Source: Salvelinus alpinus (lineage: Eukaryota; Chordata; Actinopteri; Salmoniformes; Salmonidae). From it: a stretch of DNA of 64,000 bases. The stretch lies in assembly GCF_045679555.1 (NCBI RefSeq), contig NC_092090.1, forward strand, positions 32,622,788 to 32,686,787, written 5' to 3'. Of this stretch, positions 36,501 through 48,000 are shown one piece after another (positions within the stretch are counted from its first letter, which is position 1; each line of letters begins with the position of its first letter). A program made the translations under genes and the position numbers. The notes below the pieces were generated by a model, which had not been told where the DNA came from, did not search any database, and saw only the letters and a list, made by a program, of their open reading frames with translations.

Positions 36501-39500
36501 GGACTCCATCACCTCCCTGATTACCTTCCCTATATATGTCACTCCCTTTGGTTCCTTCCCCAGGCATTATTGTTTCAGTTTCCTGTCTGTGAGTTGTTCA
36601 TGTTTTGTAATACATTTCATTTATTTATTAAATGATTCACTCCCTGAACTTGCTTCCCGACTCCCAGCACACACGTTATGGAATAACGTCTCGCCTAAGG
36701 GAAGCATCAGGGAGTGTTTTTTTGTGTGTGTTGGAGGTGACGTCGGGTCCAGGTGGCAGTACCAGAGCTACCGGGGAGTCCTCAGCTGGCTCGTCGGGCT
36801 CTCACGCTTCAGCCGGCTCGTCGGGCTCTCACGCTCCAGCCGGCTCGTCGGGCTCTCACGCTTCAGCCGGCTCACGCTTCAGCCGGCTCGTCGGGCTCTC
36901 AAGCCTTAGCCGGTTTGTCAGACTCTCACGTACAAGCTGGCTCGTCGGCCTCCTACGCATCAGCCAGGCTCTTCAGGCTCTCACGCCTCAGCCGGCTCTT
37001 CAGGCTCTCACGCCTCAGCCGGCTCTTCAGGCTCTCACGCCTCAGCCGGTTCGTCTGATCCGCTTCTGATCACCAGGATCGTCCCCGTGGTCGGCGTCCT
37101 GCGGGGGGGTACTGTCACGTATACTCCCTCTCTGGCCTCTAAGTCACCGGGCTGCTTGCTTGTTATGGCGCACACCTGTCACCATCGTTACGTGCACTAG
37201 CGCGTCATCAGACTCACCTGGACTCCATCACCTCCCTGATTACCTTCCCTACATTACGAGTGATTACCGTCACTCGCTTTGGTTCCTTCCCCAGGCGTTT
37301 CTGTTTCGGTTTCTGGTCTGTGCGTTGTTCGTTTTTTGTAATGTTTCATTTATTTATTCAATGATTCACTCCCTGAACTTGCTTCCCGACTCCCAGCGTT
37401 ACACATGGCTTACGTGACACACCACTGTTAGAGGGGGTGGGGGCGAGGACAGTTTGTTTTGACATGACACACCTCAAGGTTCTCTCAGCTGGACATCCTC
37501 TGAATGCACCGTCACACCAAAGTCTCTGTCTCTCAACGCTTTTAACTGCCTCTGCGAGTTATTTTGTTTCACGACAACAGGCTTGCGGTCGTCCCCTTCA
37601 ATGTGCAAGAGAATCGCTCCCATGGATCTTACAATATAGCCTAGTAGACTGTAGTGCAATGTACATCATAGTGTGAGCACTAGGAATGAAAATCCAGCAG
37701 TAGGCTAGGTTGTGAAACAAACACATTTTTCACAGAGAGGAAGCCAAGAACAACAGTCCCAGTTCTCAGTAATGGCTTAAAAATAGCCACACACTCTTTG
37801 TAAAAGAACCAAGATTGATCTGAGGACATTAAAGGACTGTTTCTGCAAATTACTGTCTGCATGAGAGGCAAAGCAAACCCCTCAATTATTTTATTTATTT
37901 TTTATCCCATTTTCTCCCCAATTTTTCGTGGTATCCAATCGCTAGTAATTACTATCTTGTCTCATCGCTACAACTCCCGTACGGGCTCGGGAGAGACGAA
38001 GGTCGAAAGCCATGCGTCCTCCGAAGTACAACCCAACCAAGCCGCACTGCTTCTTAACACAGCGCGCCTCCAACCCGGAAGCCAGCCGCACACCAATGTG
38101 TCGGAGGAAACACTGTGTACCTGGCCCCCTTGGTTTAGCGCGCACTGCGCCCGGCCCGCCACAGGAGTTGCTGGAGCGCGATGAGACAAGGATATCCCTA
38201 CCGGCCAAACCCTCCCTAACCCGGACGACGCTATGCCAATTGTGCGTCGCCCCACGGACCTCCCGGTCGCGGCCGGCTGCGACAGAGCCTGGGCGCGAAC
38301 CCAGAGACTCTGGTGGCGCAGCTAGCACTGCGATGCAGTGCCCTAGACCACTGCGCCACCCGGGAGGCCAAACCCCTCAATTCTGACACTGTACTGAGAG
38401 AACTAAATGAAAGACATTTAAGCCTTTCAGGCTACGACCCACCCACACAGGAAGGTTCCGCTAAAGGTATCCTGATGTAACAACACAAAGTGCATGATCA
38501 GTTTTCTGCCAGGTTGCAATGCCAATCGTGCTTGGCAACAGTCTTTAGTAGTCTACTGTTGTTTTGTTGTTGTAGCTACAATAGTTACACATTATCTTGC
38601 CCTTTCCCACAGACCCATTTAGCAGAGTGGGGAGCTGATTGGCCAATATGGCTTTCCAGAGGAAACAGACTTCAAACCCACTGTGTGACAGTGGGCTCCA
38701 TGCCAACGCCACAGGAGTCAAAGCAGGTGCATGAGTCTGTGTGTATGTGGCTGTGTGCGAGAGAGACTGCATGCTTAAGCAATGCGTGCATACAGTAGTG
38801 TTGGAGGTAGAATGTAGTGAGTCACTAGAGTGAGTGGTCTCCTCCATGGCCTGAGAGAGCAGTAAGAGGCTCTCATGTGAGACCTTTGTTCAATCTCCCC
38901 AGCAGCAGCTCGGCTAGAGCAGGGGAGAGAGAATGGAACGAGAGACACAGAAAGGTACGCCGGCACGCTGCATAGCTGAGCGTGAGAAGATAAGAATGCA
39001 GAACAACCTTGAGGGAATAAAAGCTCCCGTTTTGCTCCTTTCCTCCCTCTGTCTCACTCCCTCACTCAATGAGCAAACTTCCTCAAATCACCCAAGACGA
39101 GGGAGGTGGGGGGATGGTTAGGAGTCAGGCTGCCAAGTCTGCCTTGGGTTCAGCCCACTAACAATGCCACGTGAGGAAGAGAGGGAGAGAGATACAGAAA
39201 TAGAAGAGTAGACGAGGGATGAAGCTGAGGTAAATGCTTTGAGCAGGTGTGTTACAGACAAAAAAGATGTAAGTCAGACAGACATCAGAGCCCAGTCTTT
39301 AAATGAGCAGCCATATTAAAGCTCCCATTGTCACACAAATAAAATCCTAAAAAAGGGCAGGAGGAACGGTTTGTTAGGCGAGTGACAATGCGTCAGCTTC
39401 AAGTCAACCATACACATTCATTCCCGTCGACCAACAGAAGGTGTCAAAAGGGAAGAATAGAAGGGAGCCGTTTTCAAAACGCCAGTAATCTTCAGTGATG

Positions 39501-41090
39501 ACAGCAGAAGAATGGACATCAAGTTGCCCCCCAAAAGAAGATTTTAGAATGGACTACATCTAGACTTTTTCAGTGTAACTGCTAGTAATGCAATTCACAG
39601 GAGGCAACAAAAACACAGGCAGCGTTACTTAGGCTACAGCCCTACAAAGATGTTCACTAATGTTCAGTTTAGGGAAACTAGGCAATAATTGGTCAATAGC
39701 TGGTGGTGGCTCCTCAAAATAGCTTTTTTCCAAACGGCTTATACAACTGGAGAGCTTTCAGACCCCTTGGTTTCCAATAATCAACCTTGTGGTGTGTGTT
39801 CTTACTTTAAAAAAAACAACATGTGGACAAACGATTATAACAATTAGTCTTATTGAGGCATATTAATGCCATGTTCTCAACCTAACTTTTACAACCACTA
39901 TTCAGCGAGCTTCCCTTCACAGCTGCAGACTTTTCATGTACATTTGAAATGTGAATTGATCCCAGTGAGAAAATGGTGCAGGCAGAAGCTCTGCTCAATG
40001 TACCAGAGGCAGCACCTCACAGATCAAAAGGCAACTCTCATGTGCCACACTGAGGTTACATTACCCACGTGCCCGAGGCCTAGTCAAGGACATTGTGGGA
40101 AGCTTATGGTCGAACGCAGTGGTGGGAAAACAAACATTGGTGGGAAAACAAACATGGGGGGGGAAAAACATAAATAACTTAGCTTCTTCTCTGACTGAGT
40201 GCTAAAACTCTACATACTAATGAAAGATCAAACAATGCAATGAGCATCATGGGAATCCAAAACATCCCATTCAACATTTTAATATGGCTGTTTCCACATA
40301 TCCTAGTGCTGGCTAAAAGTATACAAAACGGTCTTCCTCTTTTCGACAACACGTCTCATTTTAGCCTAGGCAGCCGATCGTGGGCACCATCTAGCGCCTA
40401 CTATCGGCTGCCTAGGCTAATCTAATTTCTGTTGAGTTAGCCGTTAGACACGCATTTCCTCTGTCTGTAGTTATTATGTGTTTATTCTTAAAAAGCTATT
40501 GTCCAACATTTCTCATCAAATCGGCAAATAGCCTAGTTAGTATTTCACGTCGATACTGCGTTTCGGGAAGCACTGAACTACCACCTAGCCCGCTTTGTTC
40601 TACTGTCTGAGCTCCCTTGCATTCCCTTTGGCAAGTTGGCATCCATGGAAAAACGAAAACATTATCCCTATCCCAGTATCAATGCAGTTTTTTCTATCAT
40701 AGATGTGGCATTTTTGCTGTGAATCATAAGCATTTTATAACAAAACCGTTACTTTAAGTGACAAGCAAAAATGAGCTTGACAGCTCTATCTGCGGACTGA
40801 TAAGTGACAACAACCAATACAAATATTATGAGAGAATATATGCTATATACAATAGCACGTTGTTGTTTTGTAAGTGATATACATTTGTCTGAGAAGCAAG
40901 AGATCACAAATCCGTCAACTTACGTGTGGGCACAGCTTCCAATGGTGACAGGTTTATGATACACCTCCAGGCAAATTGGGCAGGAGAACTGGCTCTCGAG
41001 GCTCTCGCCAGTGGCAGCTGCAGCTGCCCCGTTTTGTTGGTGCTGCCTGAGCTGATGAGTAGCCGACACAAAACTGCGAAACATCGCCAT
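27572..41090 (-). CDS. rnf166: RING finger protein 166, E3 ubiquitin ligase
   Basis: RING-type E3 ligase of the RNF114/125/138/166 group, cytosolic, linked in mammals to selective autophagy and antiviral signalling. Six exons give 241 residues: 40924-41090, 30848-31004, 30600-30488, 28859-28745, 28371-28264, 27637-27572. The start is the MAMFRSF Met at 41090, which matches the mammalian start; another Met lies one codon upstream. Seen in order: C3HC4 RING (CPICLEVY...CGECLQPC...[10 protein letters not shown]) split by intron 1; a C2HC finger (PCRGC...HISSC); two C2H2 fingers ([18 protein letters not shown] and [12 protein letters not shown]...HLLHRH); and a terminal ubiquitin-interacting motif ([17 protein letters not shown]). 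Family length is about 237 in human. All junctions are AG/GT and phase-consistent. Intron 1 is 9.9 kb and full of transposons. A second copy of the last exon lies 100 bases upstream (separate entry). The gene is divergent from ctu2. Confidence 0.97.
27669..27737 (-). CDS. rnf166: Duplicated alternative last exon of rnf166
   Basis: A near-copy of the final exon sits exactly 100 bases upstream of it in transcript direction, with a matching acceptor CAG and similar flanking intron. Spliced from the donor at 28264 in phase, it would encode [17 protein letters not shown] followed by CQIKC and TAA. The ubiquitin-interacting core (LQAAxALS) is kept; the residues after it differ and the stop is three bases further on. 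The open frame after duplication suggests either a recent copy or use as an alternative terminal exon. Whether it is spliced cannot be seen from DNA. Confidence 0.6.
   Translation of the reverse strand, partial: DYSIDEESSLQAAMALSCQIKC
27831..28190. repeat. 22-bp minisatellite, about 16 copies
   Basis: The unit acagtactaggatattacagc+g is repeated about 16 times in the rnf166 intron between the last two exons. The first 11 copies are almost identical and the last few carry changes (gtgac, gttac, gtcac). There are no spacers, so it is a plain tandem array. Confidence 0.97.
28528..28723. repeat. 24-bp minisatellite, 8 copies
   Basis: The unit ttcagactaggacagtgtac+ttag is repeated eight times with almost no variation, in the rnf166 intron just downstream of exon 4. 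Because the period is a multiple of three it creates a spurious open frame on + with an eight-residue repeat (VYLVQTRT). Confidence 0.97.
29083..29204. repeat. 61-bp tandem duplication
   Basis: Two consecutive, near-identical 61-base copies start at 29083 and 29144 (caatgtgctgcagtgacagt). A third partial start is at 29205. It lies in rnf166 intron 3. The rest of 29205-30487 is ordinary intron; I recognise no other element in it. Confidence 0.9.
32325..33445 (-). mobile_element. 5'-truncated L2-like LINE with reverse transcriptase remnant
   Basis: On the minus strand an intact frame (33427-32834) encodes the C-terminal part of a non-LTR reverse transcriptase. It has the FADDTTV catalytic box, then [19 protein letters not shown] and the end region [14 protein letters not shown]. 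Below 32834 lies the usual 3' UTR (cagtgaaatgcttac on the opposite strand) and a tail near 32325. The 5' part, including the endonuclease, is missing, as is common for LINE copies. It sits in rnf166 intron 1. Confidence 0.85.
34321..34360. repeat. (TG)n microsatellite
   Basis: Runs of tgtgtg with gagtgtgag interruptions, in rnf166 intron 1. The surrounding 33450-36390 is intronic; I recognise no gene or further element in it. Confidence 0.9.
36396..36675 (+). repeat. 5' LTR of a gypsy-like retrotransposon
   Basis: About 280 bases that match 37113-37403 nearly throughout, for example the blocks cacacctgtcaccatcgtta, cgcgtcatcagactcacctg and cttgcttcccgactcccag. The outer edge is decayed (tgaaacacatatactcc instead of the tgtcacg start of the other copy). 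Confidence 0.8.
36775..37050. repeat. 27-bp-type minisatellite inside the LTR element
   Basis: The unit is ggctcgtcgggctctcacgc+ttcagcc with variants (ggctcttcaggctctcacgc+ctcagcc), about ten copies with some deletions. The period is a multiple of three, so frames read as Ser-Ala-Gly-Ser-Ser-Gly-Ser-His repeats. These are not evidence of a gene. Confidence 0.85.
37113..37403 (+). repeat. 3' LTR of the gypsy-like retrotransposon
   Basis: Starts TGTCACGTATACTCC and ends CCCAGCGTTACA, directly after the purine-rich tract gcgggggggtac. It matches the 5' copy at 36396-36675 apart from scattered substitutions and a short insertion near 37255. Confidence 0.85.
37888..38368 (-). mobile_element. tRNA-derived SINE with intact target-site duplication
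   Basis: Read on the minus strand from 38368, the head gtggcgcagtggtctagggc and tgggttcgcgccc resemble RNA polymerase III A and B boxes of a tRNA-derived promoter. A long GC-rich body follows, then an A-rich end (aaaaaataaataaa type). The 14-base target duplication caaacccctcaatt flanks it perfectly at 37874-37887 and 38369-38382. It inserted into rnf166 intron 1. Confidence 0.9.
40361..40420. repeat. Perfect 18-bp inverted repeat with 24-base loop
   Basis: The arms ttagcctaggcagccgat (40361-40378) and atcggctgcctaggctaa (40403-40420) are exact reverse complements. The site is in rnf166 intron 1, about 500 bases downstream of exon 1 in transcript direction. It could be a small transposon relic or a foldable RNA. 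I do not recognise it as a known microRNA. Confidence 0.8.
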
Positions 41091-42028
41091 CATGAACGAG
41101 GATCTTGCTCGCACTTCGTTCTCGACTATAACTGTAACTACCTGGGAGTATTCACATCGAGTATTTACATCGATTGTACACGATGGACATCCTTCGTGTG
41201 AATAACGCGTATGAATAAAGCTATCCAACCTATGTATTGTTTGTGTAAAATTATTTAGCTAACATTAGACACTAGATCAGTCCGCTACACAAGCGCTCAA
41301 GAGAACGCGCCGAAGCACGAAAGAAGTAAACATTACAAGACAGTGCTGGTTGACGAGAGGACAAAAGCAGGGCGCTGAGCAGATTATTCGATCTTCAAAT
41401 CATTTTGATTACAAACAACTGACCAAAATATATCCAGATCATTAAAAGATCAGGGAATTTTCGCAATTGCTAGTTCAGGGCGACTCTCACGAACAAGCCG
41501 TACAGCTTCAGCAAAAAGAGGACGTTTCTGGTCATTGAAGTCTCGTTCGCGATATCACCAACTCAGTTTACAGATGCTTCAAACTACATTCCCACAATAC
41601 ATTGTTTCATTGTGTTGTAAAATGTTTAAGTTATTATAGTTCAAATTTTCTCTTTTAAAATATGTGTTGCAAGATTGATTAATGTGATACATCCACAAAA
41701 AAGAACAGTGATCCAACTACAAAACGCTCTTCACATGACTGTGTAAAGAATCTAGCACGTCATCAAAATGCGTGATGTTGTTATTCCAGCACGAGCCTTT
41801 TGACAGCTATAAGAAATAGGCTGAATTAAATACATCTCGAAATAGCTACACTAATCTAATGAATTTATCTAGCTAAATAGAGTTTCGAAGAACGCTGGTA
41901 TCTGCTCACATAGTTTTAACTGGCAAGCTTGAACCGAAAACTGTTACAGCTACGTTCTGCAATTGTTGGCTAGCAAGCTACAATAAATTAGAGCTCTTCG
42001 TCACATAGCTAGCTAACTCAACCCGACC
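41091..42028. promoter_or_regulatory. Divergent promoter region of rnf166 and ctu2
   Basis: Only 938 bases separate the rnf166 start codon (minus) from the ctu2 start codon (plus), so both promoters and 5' UTRs must lie here or overlap. No clear TATA box serves either gene, which fits housekeeping-type promoters. The same head-to-head order exists in human. Confidence 0.7.
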
Positions 42029-45000
42029 ATGTGTCAGGTCGATGAGGAATACAATGGACAGCTAGAACACAGAGTGACTCCACGGTAAACTATTTACCCA
42101 TTTAACAGCTAGATTACCCAGTTGCCTAAACTGCAGTCAAGCTAATGTCCACGTGTAACTAAGTTCAGCTCGCTAGCTAACGTTAGCTTAGCTACTTAAA
42201 GTGTTGTCTGCTTTAGAAACTGCTTCCATCCACTCACAATTCATTTTTTTTAAATCGCAGTGTCTCCAAGAAGTGTGTCAAATGCAAAGAAAATACAGCG
42301 GTATTGATCATCCGAGCTGGAGATGCATTTTGCAGGTAACGTTAATTGAACTGCTTTTTGAGAGTCACAAACTACATGTATTTGTCTCAAGAACTGGCCC
42401 CACAGAACTTACAGCAAAAATTAAAAAGTGGTAATTTTTACTTCGTTGTGCATCTTTTGCTCTCATTGTCGGCATATATGCTCTTTGTAGCTAATAATGA
42501 AAAGTAATGTATTTATTTGGGTATGTTTTCTGGCCAGGGGCTGCTTCAAGGAGTACTTCATACACAAGTTCCGGGCAATGCTGGGAAAGAACCGGGTAAT
42601 ATTCCCTGGAGAGAAGGTATTGAATATCCATCTCTAACATTTGTGTAACGTCTTACATAAATCAAAACAACTGAGTTGGCATTGTTTCTCTGTTGTAGGT
42701 TCTTCTTGCAGTGTCTGGAGGGCCAACCTCTAGCTCCATGTTGTCACAGGTTCAAGAGGTAGTTGGGTCAATGTCTTACTAGATGTGTAGTCACACTGTA
42801 TGTTGCAATTACTGAAATATCACAGGGCTGACATTTTAGATGCAACTCATTAACAGTTTCTTCAAATTATTAAGGGTTTCAAACTGTTTTTGTTTTTCTG
42901 AATGAAAATGAACCTTCTCTCAGGGTTTGAGTCGAGACGCACCCAAGAAGTTGAGATTTGTCCCTGGAATTATCTACATAGATGGTAATGTACAGATGAT
43001 CATCGCTGTTCTTTGGCACAATGTTTTTTCTTCATCTGTCACTTAGCAAGGGGTTCTGGCCCATTAGACTAGCTCCCGTGTGATGATTGTCTATTACTAT
43101 GTCTTGACAGAGGGCGGTGCCAGTGGTCAAAGCATGGAAGAGCGGGAGAGGGCAGTGGCTCAACTGGAGTCAGTTTTCAGAGCCACTAATTACCATTACC
43201 ACATAGTCCACCTGGAGCAGGTGAGCTAGAGATGGGTCAGAAAAATGTTGTTTGTACTTCTGTCTGGGATGTGAGACTGCGCTTTGATCATTGGCATTAA
43301 ATATGTACAGTACCTTTGGAAAGTATTCAGAAACCTTGACTTTTTCCATTTTGTTACGTTACAGCCGCATTCTAAAAAATTATTTTTTTTAAATCCTCAG
43401 CGATCTACACACAATATCCCATAATGACAAAGCGAAAACGGGTATAGACATTTTTGCAAATGCATAAAAAATAAACGGATACCGTATTTACGTAAGTATT
43501 GCTATGAGACTCAAAATTGAGCTCAGGTGCATCCTTTTTCCATTGATCATCCTTGAGATGTTTCTGTAACTTGATTGGCGTCCCTGTGGTAAATTCAATT
43601 GATTGGACTTCATTTGGAAAGGCACACACCTGTCTATATCAAGTCCCACAGTTGGCAGTGCAAAAACCAAGCCATGAGGTCAAAGGAATTGTCCGTAGTG
43701 CTCCAAGACAGGATTATGTCGAGGCACAGATCTGGGGAAGGGTACCAAAACATTTCTGTAGCATTGAAGGTCCCCAAGGACATACTGGCCTCCATCATTC
43801 TTAAATGGAAGATGTTTGGAAACAAGACTCTTCCTTGAGCTGGCCATCCTCAGGGAGGTGACCAAGAACCTTATGGTCACTCTGACAGAGCTCTAGAGTA
43901 CCTCTGTGGAGATGGGAGAACCTTCCAGAAGGACAACCATCCTTGCAGCACTCCACCAATTAGGCCTTTATGGTAGAGTGGCCAGACGGAAGCCACTCCT
44001 CAGTGGCAGGGACTGGGAGACTAGTCAGGATTTAGGCCGTCATTGTAAATAAGAATTTAACTGACTTACCTAGTTTAAATAAAATATGAACTGAGCAAAG
44101 TACAGAGATCCTTAATGGAAACCTGCTCAGGACCTCAGACTGGGATGAAGGTTCACCTTCCAACAGGACAACGACCCTAAGCACACAGCCAAGACAACGC
44201 AGGAGTGGTTTCGGGACAATCTCTGAATGTCCTTGAGTGGCCCAGCCAGAGCCCGGACTTGAACCCGATCGAACATCTGGAGAGACCTGAAAATAGCTGT
44301 GCAGCGACACTCCCCATCCAACCTGACAGAGAAGAATAGGAGAAAATGCCCAAATACAGGTGTGCCAAGCTTGTAGTGTCATACCCAAGAAGACTCTGCT
44401 GTAATCACTGCCAAACGTGCTTCAACAAAGTACTGAGTAAAGGGTCTGAATACTTTTGTAAATGTGATTTCATTTTTAAAAATATATAAAACGTAGCAAA
44501 AATGTCAACCTATTTTTGCTTTGTCATTATGGGGTATTGTGTGTAGATTGAGGGAAAAAAACAATTTAATCAATTTTAGAATAAGGCTGTAACATAAAAT
44601 GTGGAAAAAGTCAAGGGGGCTGAATAATTTACCGAAGGCATTGTATTATAGCTTGTCATTATTTAGAACATATGGTTGCGTCATCATGTCTATTGTCTTT
44701 CCCTTCCCATGGTGTTTCAGGTACTCAGTCTCCCCAGCTCAGTGCTAGAGGCAGGATCCTCGGCAACAGAAAAACCACAGACTGGGTCGAGTTATAAAGC
44801 TGCTGTGGACCAATTCATCCAGACCAAGAAGAACCAGCATCCAGACCTCTCTGTGGAGAATGCCCAGAGTCACCTGTCCAGTCTGAGCATGCAGGAGGTC
44901 GAGAATGGAGTAACCAGCCCCATCACCCCTGAACACACCCAAGCCCTTCAGAGACTGTTTGCCTCTGTGAGGACGCTGACAGCCAAAGAGGATTTGCTAC

Positions 45001-48000
45001 ATACACTGAGGTGAGAGATTAGACCGTATCTCCGAGACATGCCATTTACGTATCAGAGCATATGGGGGATGAACATGTCTGAAATGCTTCTGAAGGTCTA
45101 GTTTGTGTAAAGGCCATTTATGACAGGTGTAATGCATTGCTTTGTCCAGGCTGCACCTGATTCTCCACACAGCGAGGACACAGGGCTACACCAAGGTGAT
45201 GATGGGGGACAGCTGCTCCCGTCTGGCCATCAAACTGCTCAGCAACATCTCTCTGGGGCGAGGGGCATCGCTGGCAACGGACACGGTGAGGAAAAAATCC
45301 TCCCCTCTTTCAGCTCAGTAGAATAGTAAACATTATGTTTATGCCCCTCTAAATATTACAATAAAGTACCGTTCGTAGCATTACCCCACATAGACATACA
45401 TTGTGTTTTGAGCTCTGGCAGCAGCATCTGTGTTAGTTTGAAATGTTGCTATGTTCACAGGGCTTCTCAGATCCTCGCTACGGAGACGTGGTCATTGTCA
45501 GACCCATGAGGGACTATTCCTCTAAAGAAATAGCATATTACAACAGAATGTTTGACATCCCCTCAGTCTTCATCCCTGGCCTGGACACTAAGGTGAGAGT
45601 CGACTGTGTTCTGATTACTATCATTGTTATGTAGTGTGACACTGTTGGCCAAGTCCGTTGAGTATTTTAAGAGTATTCTTCCTTCACCGCCTCTTCCAGG
45701 CACAAAACAAGGCCAGCATCCAGCACGTAACAGAGAGCTTTGTCACCAAACTCCAGACTGACTTCCCCTCTACTGTCAGCACAATCTACAGGTGAGGATG
45801 GGTAGCACACCGAGCCACACTAGGAACCAATTGTAAGAACGACTTCTAAAATCCAAATAACTTCACAGATCTTCATTGTAAAGGGTTTAAACACTGTTTC
45901 CCATGCTTGTTCAATGAACCATAAACAATTAATGAACATGCACCTGTGGAACGGTCGTTAAGACACTAACAGCTTACAGACGGTAGGCAATTAAAGTCAG
46001 TTATGAAAACTTAGGACACTAAAGAGGCCTTTCTACTGACTCTGAAAAACACCAAAAGAAAGATGCCCAGGATCCCTGCTCATCTGTGTGAACGTGCCTT
46101 AGGCATGCTGCAAGGAGGCATGAGGACTGCAGATGTGGCCAGGGCAATAAATTGCAATGTCCGTACAGTGAGACGCCTAAGACAGCGCTACAGGGAGACA
46201 GGACGGACAGCTGATCGTTCTCGCAGTGGCAGACCACGTGTAACAACACCTGCACAGGATCGGTACATCCGAACATCACACCTGCGGGACAGGTACAGGA
46301 TGGCAACAACAACTGCCCGAGTTACACCAGGAACGCACAATCCCTCAATCAGCGCTCCGACTGTCCGCAATAGGCTGGACTGAGGGCTTGTAGGCCTGTT
46401 GTACGGCAGGTCCTCACCAGACATCACTGGCAACAACGTCACCTATGGGCACAAACCCACCGTCGCTGGACCAGACAGGACTGGCAAAAAGTGCTCTTCA
46501 CTGACGAGTTGCGGTTTTGTCTCACCAGGGGTTATGGTCGGATTCGCGTTTATCGTCGAAGGAATGAGCGTTACACGAGGCCTGTACTCTGGAGCGGGAT
46601 TGATTTGGAGGTGGAGGGTCCGTCATGGTCTGGGGCGGTGAGTCACAGCATCATCAGATTGCCTGCAATGACAACAAGCTCAATCTCAACGCTGTGTTAC
46701 AGGGAAGATATCCTCCTCCCTCATGTGGTGCCCTTCCTGCATGCTCATCCTGACATGACCCTCCAGCATGACAATGCCACCAGCCGTACTGCTCGTTCTG
46801 TGTGTGATTTCCTGCAAGACAGGAATGTCAGTCTTCTGCCATGGCCAGAGAAGAGCCCGGATCTCAATCCCATTGAGCACGTCTGGGACCTGTTGGCTCG
46901 GAGGGTGAGGGCTAGGGCCATTCCCCCCAGAAATGTCTGGGAACTTGCGGGTGCCTTGGTGAAAGAGTGGGGTAACACCTCACAGCAAGAACTGGCAAAT
47001 CTGGTGCAGTCCATGAGGAGGAGATTTAATGCAGCTGGTGGCCACACCATATACTGACAGTTACTTTTGATTTTGACCCCCCCCCTTTGATCAGGGACAC
47101 ATTATTCCCTTTCTGTTAGTCACATGTCTGTGGAACTTGTTCAGTTTGTCTGTTGTTGAATCTTATGTTCATACAAATATTTACGCATGTTAAGTTTGCT
47201 GAAAATAAATGCAGTTGACAGTGAGAACGTTTGTTTTTTTGTTTATATGGTGCAGTATTTGTAAAGAAAATAGTGGTTGGAAGTGGATTTTGTTAGGATA
47301 CTATATCAATCTTAAATGAGCTTGTTATGCATCTAGACTCGTGCGAAGATAGCTGTTGAGGATTTTGGTATTGAGTACCTGTTTTGATGGTTGTCCTCCA
47401 GGACCAGTGAGAAGCTCCACACAGCATGTCCCCCTCAGAACACCAACACACAACCCTTTGCTAAGTGCCTACTATGTGTGTGCGCCTTGGACACTAAACT
47501 AGGTGAGTCGCACTGCCAGTGTACTAAGACGGCATCACATTATATATGTACTGTACTCACTAAATAAAAGTACATGTCATTTTGTACTGAAATTAGTATT
47601 TCTATACCCTAATCACGTAAATATCTCTACCTATCCTTCTCTGCCTCCCCATGTTCTTTAGAGGAGTTCTCTGCCTACCAGGCTACACTGATCTCAGAGC
47701 AGCTGTCTCAGAGGCGGGGCCCAGGCCCCGGGTTCACCCCTGGTACAGCAGCAGCTCCAGGGCTGCCTCCAGCCTCCTCGGCAAGCCAGGGCCAGTGCTA
47801 CTCCTCTGGAGGGGGCCAGCATCAGGGCTGTATGACTGGAGAAGGGGGCTGCTGCTCCTCTGCTAAGTCAGTAGGCATTTGTCTCCTGTCTCCAATGTTT
47901 GCATTACTGTACAGCTGGATTATGTACACAGTGTACAAAACATTAAGAACACCTTCCTAATATTGAGTTGCATCCCTCCGTTTGCCCTCAGAACAACCTC

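Larger units (their letters stand above)
36396..37403 (+). mobile_element. Internally deleted gypsy-like LTR retrotransposon
   Basis: Two LTRs (36396-36675 and 37113-37403) enclose only about 440 bases. A purine-rich tract gcgggggggtac lies directly before the 3' LTR. The 3' LTR starts TGTCACG and ends GTTACA. No gag or pol is left. The interior is mainly a GC-rich tandem array (36775-37050, separate entry). The name gypsy-like rests on the LTR ends and tract, recalled from similar salmonid elements. Hosted in rnf166 intron 1. Confidence 0.75.

Noticed and set aside
36292-37069. Long open frames with Ser/Gly/Ala repeats (205 and 145 residues)
   Set aside because: They run through an LTR and a 27-bp-type minisatellite; no start context or domain supports a gene.
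38290-38368. tRNA-like A and B box sequence
   Set aside because: It is the head of a SINE with a target duplication and A-rich tail, not a tRNA gene.
37942-38386. Overlapping open frames of 95-128 residues on both strands
   Set aside because: They lie inside a GC-rich SINE; such frames arise by chance.
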